Shown piece after piece: positions 20,601 to 31,681 of a stretch of 64,000 bases of DNA (positions within the stretch are counted from its first letter, which is position 1; each line of letters begins with the position of its first letter). The stretch comes from Portulaca oleracea (Eukaryota > Streptophyta > Magnoliopsida > Caryophyllales > Portulacaceae): assembly GCA_029582165.1 (NCBI GenBank), contig CM055881.1:23913594-23977593 (forward strand). Direction: 5' to 3'. The translations under genes and the position numbers were made by a program. Below the pieces are notes generated by a model. That model searched no databases and had not been told where the DNA came from. It was given only the letters and a program-made list of their open reading frames with translations.

Positions 20601-21754
20601 ACTGAATATGTTGATGTTTGGCAGCTTTACCTATTGTGAGCGAAGAGCCAGGAGAAGTATCTATTGATATGTCATCTATGCTGATCTCAGTTGGTTCAGA
20701 CTGTGCTGGACGCATGTGCTGAAGCTTCATATCAGCAACAACATAGACTGAGCAAAAACTTGGAGCACCTTCTGCGATGGCTGTTGACAAACTCCCTCCT
20801 ATCATCCTCTTTAGTGACAGGTTTTTCCTGCCAATTAATTCTAGTTAGTTGGGTCGTTAGCATGTTCTTGGGAGTGATGCTAAAGAAAGAACAACGCTGT
20901 AATAATGAAAAAGATCGAAAAGATAAGAGTTGGGATTCGTAAACTTATCAGGTTTCTAACATTTGTTTAGTACCTTGAAAAGATGCTGGTAGATGAAAGC
21001 CCTATGACGAGATGTCTTATTGAATGCTTAGTAATCTCTAATGATATTGCCATTGCGACATCATCTGATTCGAGAAGCACAATTTCTGATATAATCTGCA
21101 CTTGATGAATGATCAACACAGCTAAAAAAAAAAAATGTAGAGATGGAATTTTGGAAAAAAAACAAAAAACAAAATGATAATTTATGGTTTTGGAAACACA
21201 GAGGATGCTGACCTTTCTTTGTGTCAAAGCTTCCAGGTATGGAAGGAACATCTTCTTTTTCTTCATTTCAACTCCCATTTTATAGCCCGCCACTTGATCC
21301 TCTTGAACTTCAGTTATAGGCAGCCAACCTCCCACTGAAAGCAGTGCTCAAAACATTTTAGTAGGTAAAATTCGACCTCATATCACAAGCTAGTCATTAA
21401 AGAAAAAGACATTCATTACAGCCATGGTTGAGGGGAGTACGTCAAACAATTTGTGCTTAATCGTTTGCCAATTGACATACATGATGAATTACATGACATC
21501 TATCCTGAAATTTAATGGATGGATGACTTACTGGGCGTAGGAGCTTCAGTAATTTTGGGGTAGACATGCAAGAACTTGAACGAGACATTGCCCTCCGGCG
21601 TAAATTTGTCCAAAGCCCACCGCACAAGGTACTTGCATTTCCGACCACCAGTCAAAGCAACTGCAACTACTGTTTCTCTAGTTCCACTTCCCTTTTCCTC
21701 CATTTCCTCAAAACTGCTCTGCTTCATATGAGAATACACCCCCACATAGCACAA
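17645..21754 (-). CDS. USP / protein kinase / U-box E3 ubiquitin ligase (plant U-box kinase family)
   Basis: Ten exons joined by GT-AG introns give 913 aa in one frame: 21754-21532, 21334-21213, 21095-20974, 20827-20631, 20331-20296, 20216-19645, 19531-19445, 19256-18822, 18715-17957, 17833-17645. Residues ~15-165 form a universal-stress-protein-like domain (VAVALTGGRKCKYLVRWALD). Residues ~235-420 are a Pro/Ser-rich linker with a repeated PPKSSPxGTPP unit, and ~425-520 a coiled coil. The kinase (~540-825) has GMGAFGTV, AVKVL and HRDLKPAN (~675), but DAG at ~695 where active kinases have DFG; relatives often have DVG. The U-box (~835-905, FICPIRKDVMEDPYVAADG) would recruit E2 enzymes. Family members are cytosolic or membrane-linked stress and development regulators; the substrate is unknown. 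The Met at 21754 is the first in frame; Met at 21727 or 21703 are alternatives. A 21-nt alternative acceptor exists at exon 8. Confidence 0.9.
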
Positions 21755-22300
21755 AACACCATTGATCTATGTCATTTGGATTCAACATATATATATATAT
21801 ATATTAACACAAAAACACCATTAACATAAGCTCTACAGAATATGATCATATATAGTCAGAAATGCAATGAAACAGACAAGTCCTATATGTAGCAGGGGAG
21901 TCAATCATACTCAGAGACATCAATCAGCCTTCCCTTGTAGATTCACATTCTTGTCAATGGTCTCTTGTTATTACATGCTAAGCATCATCAACTTCACCAG
22001 AAACTGGGAAAAACTCACATATATATCATCACCTCAAAATGTCATTTGTAGAGAAAAGTTTATAATGAGGGTAAATGTATGAAAAGCTTCCTCGAATTCA
22101 ATCTATAAGGAGGATGAAATCATAATGTTTGCAACATGAAAGCAGATCAAGATGCAAGAAGAAAAGGCAACATAGAGCTGATAAACTTACCGCCTTAATT
22201 TCTGAAATGGGCCAATACCTGAGCTTTCTGTTGTTGTTGGAATGATATTTGACAAAACCAAAAAATGTGCAGTCCTTGCTACCTTCTTTGCACAATCCCT
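21755..22300 (-). other. Probable 5' UTR exon and leader intron of the U-box kinase gene
   Basis: A strong donor (GGCG/GTAAGT on the minus strand, near 22190) lies upstream of the first coding exon. It suggests a leader exon of roughly 22191-22300 and a ~400-base 5' UTR intron. An AT dinucleotide run sits at 21787-21804. The exact start is unknown. Confidence 0.4.
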
Positions 22301-22350
22301 TTCTCTCTCTGTGTGCACGTCTATGTGCTCAGTTCCCCCTGGAGTTTGAC

Positions 22351-22403
<53 letters not shown>
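22351..22403. repeat. (TTA)n microsatellite, 53 bp
   Basis: About 17 uninterrupted TTA triplets just upstream of the U-box kinase gene leader. Likely polymorphic in length. Confidence 0.9.
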
Positions 22404-22405
<2 letters not shown>

Positions 22406-22925
22406 TAAAACAGACATTTGAATCCAAGTTAAAGATGAAAGTTTTTATATAATAAATAACAGGCCTTGTTGCCTTATCGAACTATATAACGATGACATGG
22501 GATTGTGCATGCACGTTGGTTGCCGCTCTCAAAGTCTCACCTTCCAAGCAAGTAATGAGGTGGTCATATTCACATACAGGCTTGAGGGCAAAACGAGGAT
22601 ATATAGACTAGTTCATATTTTTTGTTTTCAATTAAATAAATATTTAAGATGAATGTCGTGAAGCATATTGCCAAAAATAGCTGCAGCTGAAAATAATAGT
22701 GATCGATATCGTCATTAAATGAATTTCAATTATATATGCACGAGAGATAAAACATAAAGGATTGCGAGGTGATTGAGCTAATTGATGTGCACCAAATATG
22801 GCATAGCAAAAGCAGGATATAAAAGAAAATTGGATCTAAGGGCAACAAATTCCTGATCGAGTCAGAGCTAATTAACTAGTTGCATAGGAACGTTGTGCTA
22901 TAAACATTGGCGGTACTGATCTTGT

Positions 22926-23169
22926 CTATAACGCCCCGACATCTATCAAGTGGACAATATTGTCGATAACTGCTTTTAGGATCGGCGATTGATTCAACAA
23001 ATTAGCATGAGCGCTTCAACCATGTTTCGTCATCACTACCCCTAGCCAAACACGCTTAATAAGGGAGCTCTCAACAGACAAGTTTCCCAAAAGAAAGGTG
23101 CACCGTGGTAATATAAGTAATCATTTACATATATTTAAGCCACACTTTAACAATACGTTGGGTGTTACA
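22926..23169 (-). mobile_element. Cassandra-like TRIM LTR (copy A, most diverged)
   Basis: Begins TATAACGCCCCGAC and ends GGTGTTACA, the inverted-repeat termini of Cassandra LTRs. Its middle (about 23018-23085) is a decayed, inverted 5S rRNA-like segment (CCAAACACGCTTAATAAGGG corresponds to 5S CTTAAGCGTGTTTGG-type sequence on the minus strand). Confidence 0.6.
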
Positions 23170-23330
23170 GTCACCCCCATTTACTGAAATGACATTCTCG
23201 TTAGGCCTTGTATCATCCCCTACGTGGTAGTTGTGGTGGTGAAAATGATGATCAATAACCTATAATTTCCTCTTTGTGGGTGCAGAGTGCACTCACAACT
23301 ATCCGGCTTGAGGTTCATTGTGGTACCGTC
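23170..23330 (-). mobile_element. Cassandra-like internal domain between LTRs A and B
   Basis: About 160 bp, homologous to 23546-23676. The part next to LTR B (GGTACCAC on the minus strand) is the degenerate tRNA-Met primer-binding site. No coding capacity, as expected for TRIM elements. Confidence 0.55.
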
Positions 23331-23545
23331 TGTAACACCCTGACCCCTTTCGAGTCGCATATATTACCACTAATTGGTTCAAGGATCGATGACTAGATCC
23401 ACAAATTACCACGGATCCTTCTAGCGTCCTTCGCTCTTGCCCAAATGTTACTTGAAAAAACTTCTCAAGAGGTTACCCATCAATACTCCCAACCAAGCAT
23501 ACTTAATTGGAGAGTTCTCAACAAATGAGCTTCTCCTACCTGAAG
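23331..23545 (-). mobile_element. Cassandra-like LTR (copy B, 3'-truncated on plus strand)
   Basis: Begins TGTAACACCCTGACC and carries an inverted 5S-like block at about 23465-23525 (GAGGTTACCCATCAATACTC). It lacks the last ~70 bp (the GTATAAGTAGTCATTT to GTTAC end) and runs directly into internal-domain sequence. Confidence 0.6.
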
Positions 23546-23676
23546 AACTGAGTCCTCATTAAGCCATAGATCGTCCCTCGAGTGGCAATTACGGCAGTGA
23601 GAATGATGTCAATAGGCTATAGTTTCCTCATTGTGAGTATACAACTATTGGGCTTGAGATCTGCTTTGATACTATC
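23546..23676 (-). mobile_element. Cassandra-like internal domain with tRNA-Met primer-binding site
   Basis: Minus-strand TAGTATCAAAGCAG directly next to LTR C matches the tRNA-Met site TGGTATCAGAGC with few changes. This orients the chain: LTR C is the 5' LTR on the minus strand. Confidence 0.6.
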
Positions 23677-23970
23677 TGTATCGCCCAAACCCCTCCTGGA
23701 CCACGAACATTACCGATAATTGTTTCAATGATCAACAGTTGGCTTAATAACAACGAATCCTTCTAGGTTCTAGCACCCTTCGTCCTCACTCATACTTTGC
23801 TTGGAAAAAGATTATCAAGAGGTCACCAATCCTAAGACTACTCTCAACTAAGCATGCTCAACTAGGGAGTTCTCAACAAATGAATTTCCTAAAAGGAAGG
23901 TACAACTTGGTGTATAAGTAGTCATTTCAATCTCTTTAAGGTACATGTTAACAATTATTTGCATGTTACG
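23677..23970 (-). mobile_element. Cassandra-like LTR (copy C) with clear 5S rRNA-like block
   Basis: The minus strand of 23818-23877 reads TTGAGCATGCTTAG, AGAGTAGTCTTAGGAT and TGGTGACCTC. These match 5S rRNA (GTTAAGCGTGCTTGGG, AGAGTAGTACTAGGAT, GGGTGACCTC), covering the box A and box C regions of the internal Pol III promoter. Ends are TGTATCGCCC and GCATGTTACG (TGTAACGCC-like, decayed). Cassandra elements are known to carry 5S promoters in their LTRs. Confidence 0.75.
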
Positions 23971-23999
23971 TCAACGTAGAGAGAAAAGAGGAAAAGAGG

Positions 24000-24990
24000 G
24001 AATAAAGGAGAGAGAAAGGGCGCTCCGACTCCTTTCTTTTGTTTGGCATTAGAACTGGGCAATTGGGCGTGGGATCCTATAGGTTCAAAGGATCAGATCA
24101 GTTAAAAAAAGGGGTCAAGGCCCACTAGTCACCTATAAGGGCCGAGCTTTTCATGGGTTGTGTAAGTTAGGGTTAGGAGCGGGTCATTTAAAGGTCAGGC
24201 ACAGGTCAGAGTAACGAGTCTGTCAGGCAAGGGTCATATGGGCAGTTTATGGGTTGTTCTCTTGTACTCATCCTCACTCCTCACTCCTCACTCTCCTTTT
24301 TCTCAACCACCAAATGATGTTCCAAACCCTAGATTCCCAAATCGATTAAGATATCCAAACAAATTAGCTACAATTTTAATTTGTGTGAGCACTACGCTCA
24401 TACCGATCCTTGCAAGGACTCCAAATGGACTTCCATGTACTCTTTTTCTCACTCTAAATCGATGCTTATGTTGTCAAATTTACTTATTTATCAGATAATT
24501 TGGGCATAATCACTGTTAAAATCCAGACTTGTCAATCGAGTTTCTTTGTTGTTTTAGACAATTCTGATATACCCACTAGTACAAGCTTGATTTTCGACAT
24601 ATTGATTATTTAATTCAAAATTTTCCCTATCTTTTTGGTTGATTGGAAAGACAAAGTCACGTTGTTTTGGTTCTCTTTGTTTGTTTTTTTTTACATTTAT
24701 TGACCAAAGTGAAAAAGCAAAAAGAAATTTTGATCTATTGATGGCGTTGATTACCCCCACATGCAGATCTACATATATATGTTTTACGTGTGTTAGCGAT
24801 CATGTGGGATTAAACTACTTAGGTTGCTCTTGATTCTTTAGTATGTCATGTGTTAGGCATATAGTGGAGTTCTACTATATCAATTAAAATTAGGTTTTTG
24901 TGTTTACCAATCCTGTAATTTTGGAGAACAATTTGCACATACTAGATGAGAATGTGACCTTGCTAAGAAATTCAAGGGAGAGTTGATGTT
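24000..24990. other. Intergenic, no gene recognised
   Basis: Contains a GGGTC-rich stretch near 24100-24240 and a CT-rich stretch at 24260-24310, but no bounded element and no convincing coding frame. Confidence 0.4.
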
Positions 24991-24999
24991 GAGTACAAC

Positions 25000-25500
25000 T
25001 GTAACGCCCAAGAAATTCAATTATGAAAAAGTCAAACATTTACTAACGTTAACAGCGAAAGTCTCATTTTTATTATTGGACGTTACTGCCTGCCATATCC
25101 GCGAAGAAATACAAGACAAGAAGGAAAAAGAAACTAACGGACTATAACTGTTTACTTCAATTTAACAAATGAAAGAAACTTCTAATTCTAGAGACAACAT
25201 AAACTAAACATAAACTAACTCAAGTCTAAAATTAGTTAAACTTTATTCTCAAAATTTCTAACTTCTAGAAACCGTTCACATCACATATCTCTTTACTTGA
25301 AAACAAAACATTTAACAAAATGAGGAGGACTCAATAATGTCAACCTCTAACTGTCAAAACATGTTAAAATTCATTTCAATTAATTTAGGGGGAGAAATGA
25401 ACAAATCAAATCTTTTCGCAAACCATTTACCCCGAACCCAACAGAGTTTAGGAATAACATAACTCAGAAATCACAACGGTAAAAAAATCTCAACAAACTT
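25000..25500 (-). mobile_element. Inverted fragment of a Tekay-like LTR 3' end
   Basis: TGTAACGCCCAAGAAATTCAATT at 25000 is the inverted counterpart of the end of the 3.4-kb LTR at 44882 (AATTGAATTTTCAGGGCGTTACA, read inverted). It is followed by shared blocks such as AAAAAGTCAAA and CTAACGTTAAC. Confidence 0.45.
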
Positions 25501-25819
25501 TCTGTTAAACCCCAAAAATTTCGAATGTGTTTACCGTGTCGTCGTTAACTTTTTATTTTTTTTGATCTCATTTATTTTTGTGAAATTTTATCTGTTATCA
25601 CTTGAACTTATAGGATCGTTGAGTGACTAACGAGGGTAATCTAGTCATTTTACGTGACTAATTAGTATGCTCTTATTATTTTATGTCAGTAAATTATTAA
25701 TTATTCGGGTAAATTATTTTTTTTAACTATTTTGAAAATCTAATACTATTAAACTAGTAATACTTTCAGTTGAGTTAATTATAATTATTTTATAGTTTTC
25801 TAATTAGTTTAATTATAGA

Positions 25820-27671
25820 CAGGGGCAGATCTATGTGTGCAAGTGTGGTGTCAATTGACACCACAAAAGTTTTCTTCAAAAAAATCTGTTTAGGAAAAAA
25901 AAAGAAAGAAAACTATTTAGGTTATATATCATTTAATAACATATAGAATCACAAAACCCTGCATAGCCTGCCGGTATCTTTCCCTTTTGTTGTTAGGAAC
26001 TAATGAGTGATACAAATGTTGTGAGCTTGATACTTGTTGGCAACTTTTTTTTATATGTTTTGTTTTTTTTTTTGCGTTTTCTGTATGTTTCGTTTTTTAT
26101 TTATAAAGGCGGCAGTTACATGTAAATTATTTGTGAGGTTATATTAGTTATTCATCAATGTCATTTTTAGCACTTCCTTGGAAGTTTATTGATAAGTGCT
26201 TTTTATGACTATGTTTTTAGGGGTTTTCAATAGTGAAGTAGGGATAGTTTTGAGTGTGAACCTTGATTTATATTCCGATTTCCCTACTATACTTGGTGTT
26301 GTTATTTTTTATGCAAATTTGTAGGTTTTTGGCCAAAACACCAACTTTCTCTCAACTTCAGGCAAGAGTAAAGATACCACGGGCCTCTATATATATGTCA
26401 AACCCAGACCGTGGCACAAATTTGGGACGGAACGAAGCTCGGAATGCCCGGCCAGAGGCCATCACAGTCTGCCCCTGGTGAGCCCCACGGTCCGTGGTGT
26501 ACGGACGGACTGTACGGACCGTGGCAGACTGCCCGTGTAGGTCGGTTGTTTTCGCGAGTAGAAAAAGAAGCAAGCGGCGGTTTTTCATCATTCATTTATT
26601 ATCTATCATTTTTCCTTCGTTCTTTAGCCGTCAAGGAGAGAAAAGAGAGTCCTAATACTTCCATTATACTCCTCTTCCCCACCATCAAGATTCAAGACCG
26701 AATCAATTTAAGAGAAACCAAGATTCGCAAAGGAAAGGAGCGATGTTCGCGGAGAAGGTTCCACCCCGGGATCGAAAGACTCAACGGGTTGTATTCTTCG
26801 CAATTCTATTCTTTCTTTTTGATTTCCTTCTTAGTTTTGAGATTCGATTATGATGTTTGGAACTTGTTTCGTGCTTTTCTTGAACATGAGTGAGTAGTTC
26901 CTTTGAATTCTAGGGTTTTGTAACCCGAAATAATGTAGTTTGATTGAATGTTCTTAGTTTGTACATGAATTCTTGCTTGAATCAATAGAAAGTTGTGTTT
27001 TCCATGTTCATGTGTGTTCTTTGAGTGCTCGAATACTCATGATTTGAGATTAACCGGAGAAGTATTGAAAGGTGAATTAGGATAATCTGACTACCAATCT
27101 TTCTACCTAATTTTGTGAAATTTGAGAAAAGAATAGCAGACTAGGGGACCTTTTGATAACCAGAATATCTGAGACCTTCAACTTTGATTAACTTGAAAAG
27201 CACACGAATGTTGTAATTTAGGTTAATTGGGGTAATTCTATTAGCATCGAAAGAATAATAGAGTTCTTATGATTATCGTTCTTGATTCATTCTTGAATGT
27301 ATTATTGTGCAAACTAGGTTTTAGTAATCGAACTCGATGTTAGGTTAGCATCTCCCTAGATTGAGCCTTTGATTGATTTCCCTGCTTTGTTAGTTTTAAT
27401 TAGTTTTCTAAAATCTTTCCAAAATCAAAACCTGTTAAGTTAGCAATCACATAGAGAGCTAGTTTAATGCGTTGCTAATTGACTCCCTGTGTGATCGACC
27501 TTGACGTGCTACTCCATACACCGTGCGCTTGCGGCTCTGTCATTTATATATTACACTATCATGAATACGTTATATTTTAACGTTTATTTTAGCATTTATT
27601 TGTGATGTTTATTTTTTTTTAAAAAAAAATTATCCTGACACCACTGACTCCGAATCCTGGATCCGCCACTG
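25820..27671. mobile_element. Tip100-like hAT element, 8-bp target duplication, carrying a solo LTR
   Basis: Ends CAGGGGCAGATCTATG and, inverted, CAGTGGCGGATCCAGG (12 of 16 identical) with ATTATAGA on both sides (25812-25819 and 27672-27679). Without the LTR it carries, the element would be about 0.49 kb, a non-autonomous copy. CAGKGGCGGA termini are typical of the Tip100 group as I recall it. Confidence 0.75.
26190..27542 (+). mobile_element. Athila-family solo LTR (1353 bp) inside the hAT element
   Basis: Starts TGATAAGTGCTT, as does the Athila LTR at 62954 read inverted, and ends GTGCGCTTGCGGCTCTGTCA, matching the other Athila LTR ends (GTGCGCTTGCGGCCTATCA). TTTAT flanks both sides (26185-26189 and 27543-27547), a 5-bp duplication. 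It contains CACGGTCCGTGG-type palindromes (26485-26530) and a CT/T-rich leader. A solo LTR arises by recombination between the two LTRs of a full element. Confidence 0.8.
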
Positions 27672-28264
27672 ATTATAGATTATAGATATACATACCCTTA
27701 TCATTATACTAAACCCTAATAATAACTAGACCCTCTCACTTTCTCTCTCTTCCTCTCTCACTCAAACCGACCCCCACCTCCATATTCTTCTCTCTCCCGG
27801 ATCTTGCTCGTACCAAACACCACCACCCTCTGCTGGGATCACTGCAAACCACCACCACCTTGAGCGTTGCTACACCACCGGCACCACCTGCGTCGCCACC
27901 ACTGACACGTCGCCGACCACCGCAAGCCACCACCAACAACCTCCCTCTCGCCATAACCATCTCTTTCTCCCCCTCTATTTCACGCACCACCAGCCTAACC
28001 ACCACCACCATCACTCATGCCTAGACACTGCCACCTTCATCGCAGGATCGCCACCGTGTGCCGCCCCTCACCTTGGAGTTCAAACAGGTTTAGGAAGCCT
28101 GTCAAATAATGAGTCAAGTGAATTTTGGCCATTAACCCAACAATCTCCGCCTTGGAACAAATTCTTCAATTACCGTCAAAGAACCCTAAAACCAATCTTT
28201 CCAACGAACTTCTCGAGGTCATCCTGTTAACAACACTCTAACACCCCACTAATAATCAAATTCT

Positions 28265-28475
28265 GATTTCATCCTGAATATGATTGAACCCGACTTTGAA
28301 GGATTTGACCAGACTTCGACAGGATTAGAATTTTATTGAATTTGGTTGTACCCAGCTCTGAAGGAATTTCACCTGACTCTGATAGGATACGAATTTGACT
28401 GAATCTGGCTGTACCCGACTCTTGAAGGAATTTAACCTAACTCCGATAGGATCTGAATCTGATTGAACCTAGTTC
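28265..28475. repeat. Minisatellite, ~66-bp unit, three copies
   Basis: The unit runs TGAATNTGGTTGTACCCGAC then TCTGAAGGAATTT, ACCTGACTCTGATAGGAT and GAATTTGA, with about 80% identity between copies. It ends immediately before a copia-like LTR junction. Confidence 0.65.
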
Positions 28476-28485
28476 TGATAACGCT

Positions 28486-28990
28486 TGTTAGGATCAAATT
28501 CAGATTTATTGCCAGTTGTTAGGAGTGTAAAATAGAGCAATATATGTAGCGGAAGGAAATTTAGGATGATTATGGAAATCGAAGATAATAATAGAGAGAC
28601 AAGATCAAAAATAAAGGGAGAGACAATATTTTTTTTACATGGAAACCTGAATCGGGAAAAAATCACGGTGACAACCAATATCCACTAGTAAAAGGAGATA
28701 TTACAAGAGGTGAAGTTTAATCTCTCATACACTCTCACAACCTAGGGATAAGTAGGGTGAAGATGTGGAAATAACACCGTATCTTCCTCAAGGGAAGTTT
28801 TGAAGACACTCACATTTGCCACATCGACCATATATTACAAGGTGAATAAAGACTTTTATTTATAGGGGTAAACATCCTATAGATCTGGCTAAACTTCCAC
28901 TCCAAATACAATTAGGTTTTAGAATGCTATTACAATTAGGAAATTTGCCTAAATATAATTAAGAAATAAAATAATTTCATTAGAGCAACC
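28486..28990 (-). mobile_element. Copia-like LTR fragment
   Basis: TGTTAGGATCAAATTC at 28486 follows TTATCAGAAC (minus strand), a decayed tRNA-Met primer site, so this is probably the 5' LTR of a minus-strand copia element. The right boundary is uncertain. A direct repeat (CTTGGAGTTCAAACAGGTTT at 28072 and 28995) flanks the whole block. Confidence 0.45.
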
Positions 28991-29059
28991 AATAACTTGG
29001 AGTTCAAACAGGTTTAACAAACCTGCCAAATAATGAGTCAAGAGAACTTGGGTCATTAA

Positions 29060-30299
29060 CCTTATAGAAACATACAACAAAAACACAACTGAGTCATGTT
29101 GTTGATTCATTCTCATTCAACCCAACACGCCTGTCTAGTTTTGGTCTCGAGCATCTCTAGAATTGTCATTAGAAATCTGAAACTAAGTTTTTAGAATTTC
29201 CTTGGCAGAATTTTATCCATAAGATTTTGTATTGATACAAAAGTCTAAACAAAGTAAACATACCTGCGACTCTCTTGATATATCCAATTTACCCATCAAT
29301 TGTTGTTCCTATTTTTTCAACAACCCCCAACCTTATACTCAATCAAAAATTCCACTGTATTATTCCATCAGTGCCAAAAAAAAAAAAAAGACAAATGCCA
29401 ACGCCAGGGGCATTGATAAGTTGTGTTTGAGCCGACCTACATCCTCAATTGAGAAAATGTGGCTGAAAAAAGCGCATTTGTGCTCCACTTTTAGTTTGAC
29501 ATCACAACCCAATCAAAATTGAACAAATCGTTTTCAAGACGTCCGTTAATTCCATCTGCATAATGTTCTGGAACGTACAATATATACACTCACCTCCCAA
29601 ACAATGATAATAGACTCATATAATATGAGTGATAATATCTTCTTTTGTGGAGAAAAGTTAATACTAGTAATAAGTTCATTGCGTGCATCGATCATGAGAA
29701 TTTCAACTTTTGATCACGGGATGATAATAATTTTTAGTTTGTTCTCTAAGAACATATAATTGTAGCTTTTTAATTATCATTGAGTGTATTATCTAAATAT
29801 TTTGAATTTTGATAAGTATTTGCTCCCAAACTTAGCACAACACTTTTACACAATTTTCATTAAATTTATAAATTTTACCCCAAAATTTTTCAATTTTTTT
29901 TCTAGTTTTTATGATTTTCTCATTTTATTCCTTACAAAACTCATAATAATTGTTTGCATTCTTAAAAATTCTAAAACTTCTTTTAGTAACTATTGATAAC
30001 CTTTCTTGGGTTGAAAAATATGAAAATTTTAAAGGCTCCAAATTAAAAATAGGGAGGTAAATGTGGTACTAAGAAATACATTTTTTTTTATTTTTTCGAG
30101 ACCGCTAATATATACAAAAACAAAGTATGAATTATTATCCTTTAATTGCCACAAACTTAGATCATTAAAATCCAATTTTCTTAATATCTATGTTATAACT
30201 TTTTTCAGAAAAAAACCGTCTAATAAAAAAATTGCACTTGGTAGAAAAGATATATATGACACATCAAGCAACTGTACGTTAATTACCTTAATAAATACT
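29060..30299. other. AT-rich intergenic stretch, no feature recognised
   Basis: No gene or bounded repeat found. The frames seen at 29232, 29784 and 30063 are low-complexity and show no family resemblance. Confidence 0.4.
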
Positions 30300-30307
30300 A
30301 TTATATA

Positions 30308-31148
30308 TAGACCTGTCAATACGGGCGGGCGGGCGGGTTACGGGTCGGTCGTATATCGGGTTCGGGTAAATACGGGTCGGGTGTATTTCGGGTTCGGGTA
30401 AATACGGGTCGGGTGTATTTCGGTTTCGGGCGGTTTGGGTCGGGTTTACGGGTCATGACCATTCTTTTCTCGATCACAACTAATAAAATTGATTATAATT
30501 AGTCAAAGACACTATGTAATGTATCATTCCATTCCAAGTTAACCAGCGTGATATGTCATAGTTGTATTGACATATTAATATACACCTACTGGACAAAATT
30601 TAATAATCTTCAAGTCTACAAGTATTATGCGGTTTACGTCAACAAGCACGAATAACAATACTTATGAAATATATAGGGTTTTGGGATGCTTTAATATACT
30701 AAACTTTTGGTGTATTGAATGATAATGCATCAACTTGACTTTGACAATAATACACTATTTTCTTGAAAGAGAAGAGAGGAGGACTGCGGGAGTTTGAGGT
30801 TCATTTGAAAGAGTGAGTGGCAGTGTTAGGGTTTTGTTTTGGTCATTTGTTATTTGATTATTTCATTTGTATGTCTCTCACGCATACTTTCCAAAAACCC
30901 AGCGATATTTTACTTTTGGGCTTAATTTTCATGGAATGGACCCATTTTTTTGCACAAGGTCAAAGTAGACAAAACACTTAAAATTAAAGTGTCGACCATG
31001 GTCGACCCAAACGACCGACGACCGCTTTTCCGGGTTCTTTGGGTCGGGTCATTTTCGGGTCCCGGGTCGGAATTTCGTGTTCAAAACCCACTTTCTGCGG
31101 GTCGGTTTGGGTCGGGTTTCCGGGTCGGGTCGAGAATTGCCAGGTCTA
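30308..31148. mobile_element. Non-autonomous hAT element, 841 bp, perfect 8-bp target duplication
   Basis: Ends TAGACCTGTCAAT and, inverted, TAGACCTGGCAAT. ATTATATA flanks both sides (30300-30307 and 31149-31156). Both sub-terminal zones (30318-30450 and 31030-31135) are dense in CGGGTCGGGT and GGGTTCGGGT units, in the same sense on the plus strand. These are presumably transposase-binding repeats. No transposase frame. Confidence 0.8.
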
Positions 31149-31681
31149 ATTATATATATACTACTGTTCTCTAGCTCATTCATGCAAGATTAACTAACGT
31201 ATCATATTCCAATTGATCAAATTTAATAAAAATATTGGTTTGGTGATTTCATTGTTCACATGAACCAATAGCTACGTTCATTATATGCGTTGTTAGTGTG
31301 CATTTAATTAGAGGACAAACTAAACAAATATGGTGCTATGTGTGTCACTAGTTACTCGCAATAATTAATGGTGTAAAGTCAATCATGTTGGGATATTGGT
31401 GACTGACTAGAATATACCTCATCTCTCCTATTTTAGCGGTCATCTATATTTATATAAACTTTAAAACTTGTAATTATTAATTATTCAACATATATAATTT
31501 TTTATTATATAAAAATATTATTATTAAATAATTAATAAAAAATGTTATCATAAAATATAAATTTTTATATTTTAATAAAAAAAATTAGGTGAGTAATTAA
31601 AAAAGAAGACATCATACATGTGCATTTAGCATATGACTGACAAAATACAAAGAAAGGAGTACACACATAAACATATTATTA

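Larger units (their letters stand above)
25503..28075 (+). mobile_element. Tekay-like LTR start, split by the hAT at 25820
   Basis: Starts TGTTAAACCCCAAAAATTTCG, matching the start of the LTR at 41480 (TGTAAAACCCCGAAAAATTT), with shared downstream blocks (CGTCGTTA; GGATCRTYGAG; AGGGTAATMTAGT). It resumes after the hAT at 27672 and reaches a CCACCACC-rich, CT-rich zone (27720-28060) like the 41.9-42.3 kb zone of the other copy. Any long frames in this zone are shadows of a GC-rich leader. Confidence 0.5.

Noticed and set aside
26411..26893. 160-codon frame inside the Athila solo LTR
   Set aside because: It spans palindromic LTR motifs and the untranslated leader; no gag or host similarity.
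27736..28014. Val/Gly/Arg-rich 92-codon frame
   Set aside because: Low-complexity translation of CCACCACC repeats in the Tekay-like LTR.
29820..30400. AT-rich plus-strand frames with long hydrophobic stretches
   Set aside because: Phe/Ile/Leu/Lys/Asn bias follows from AT content alone; no start context or family pattern.
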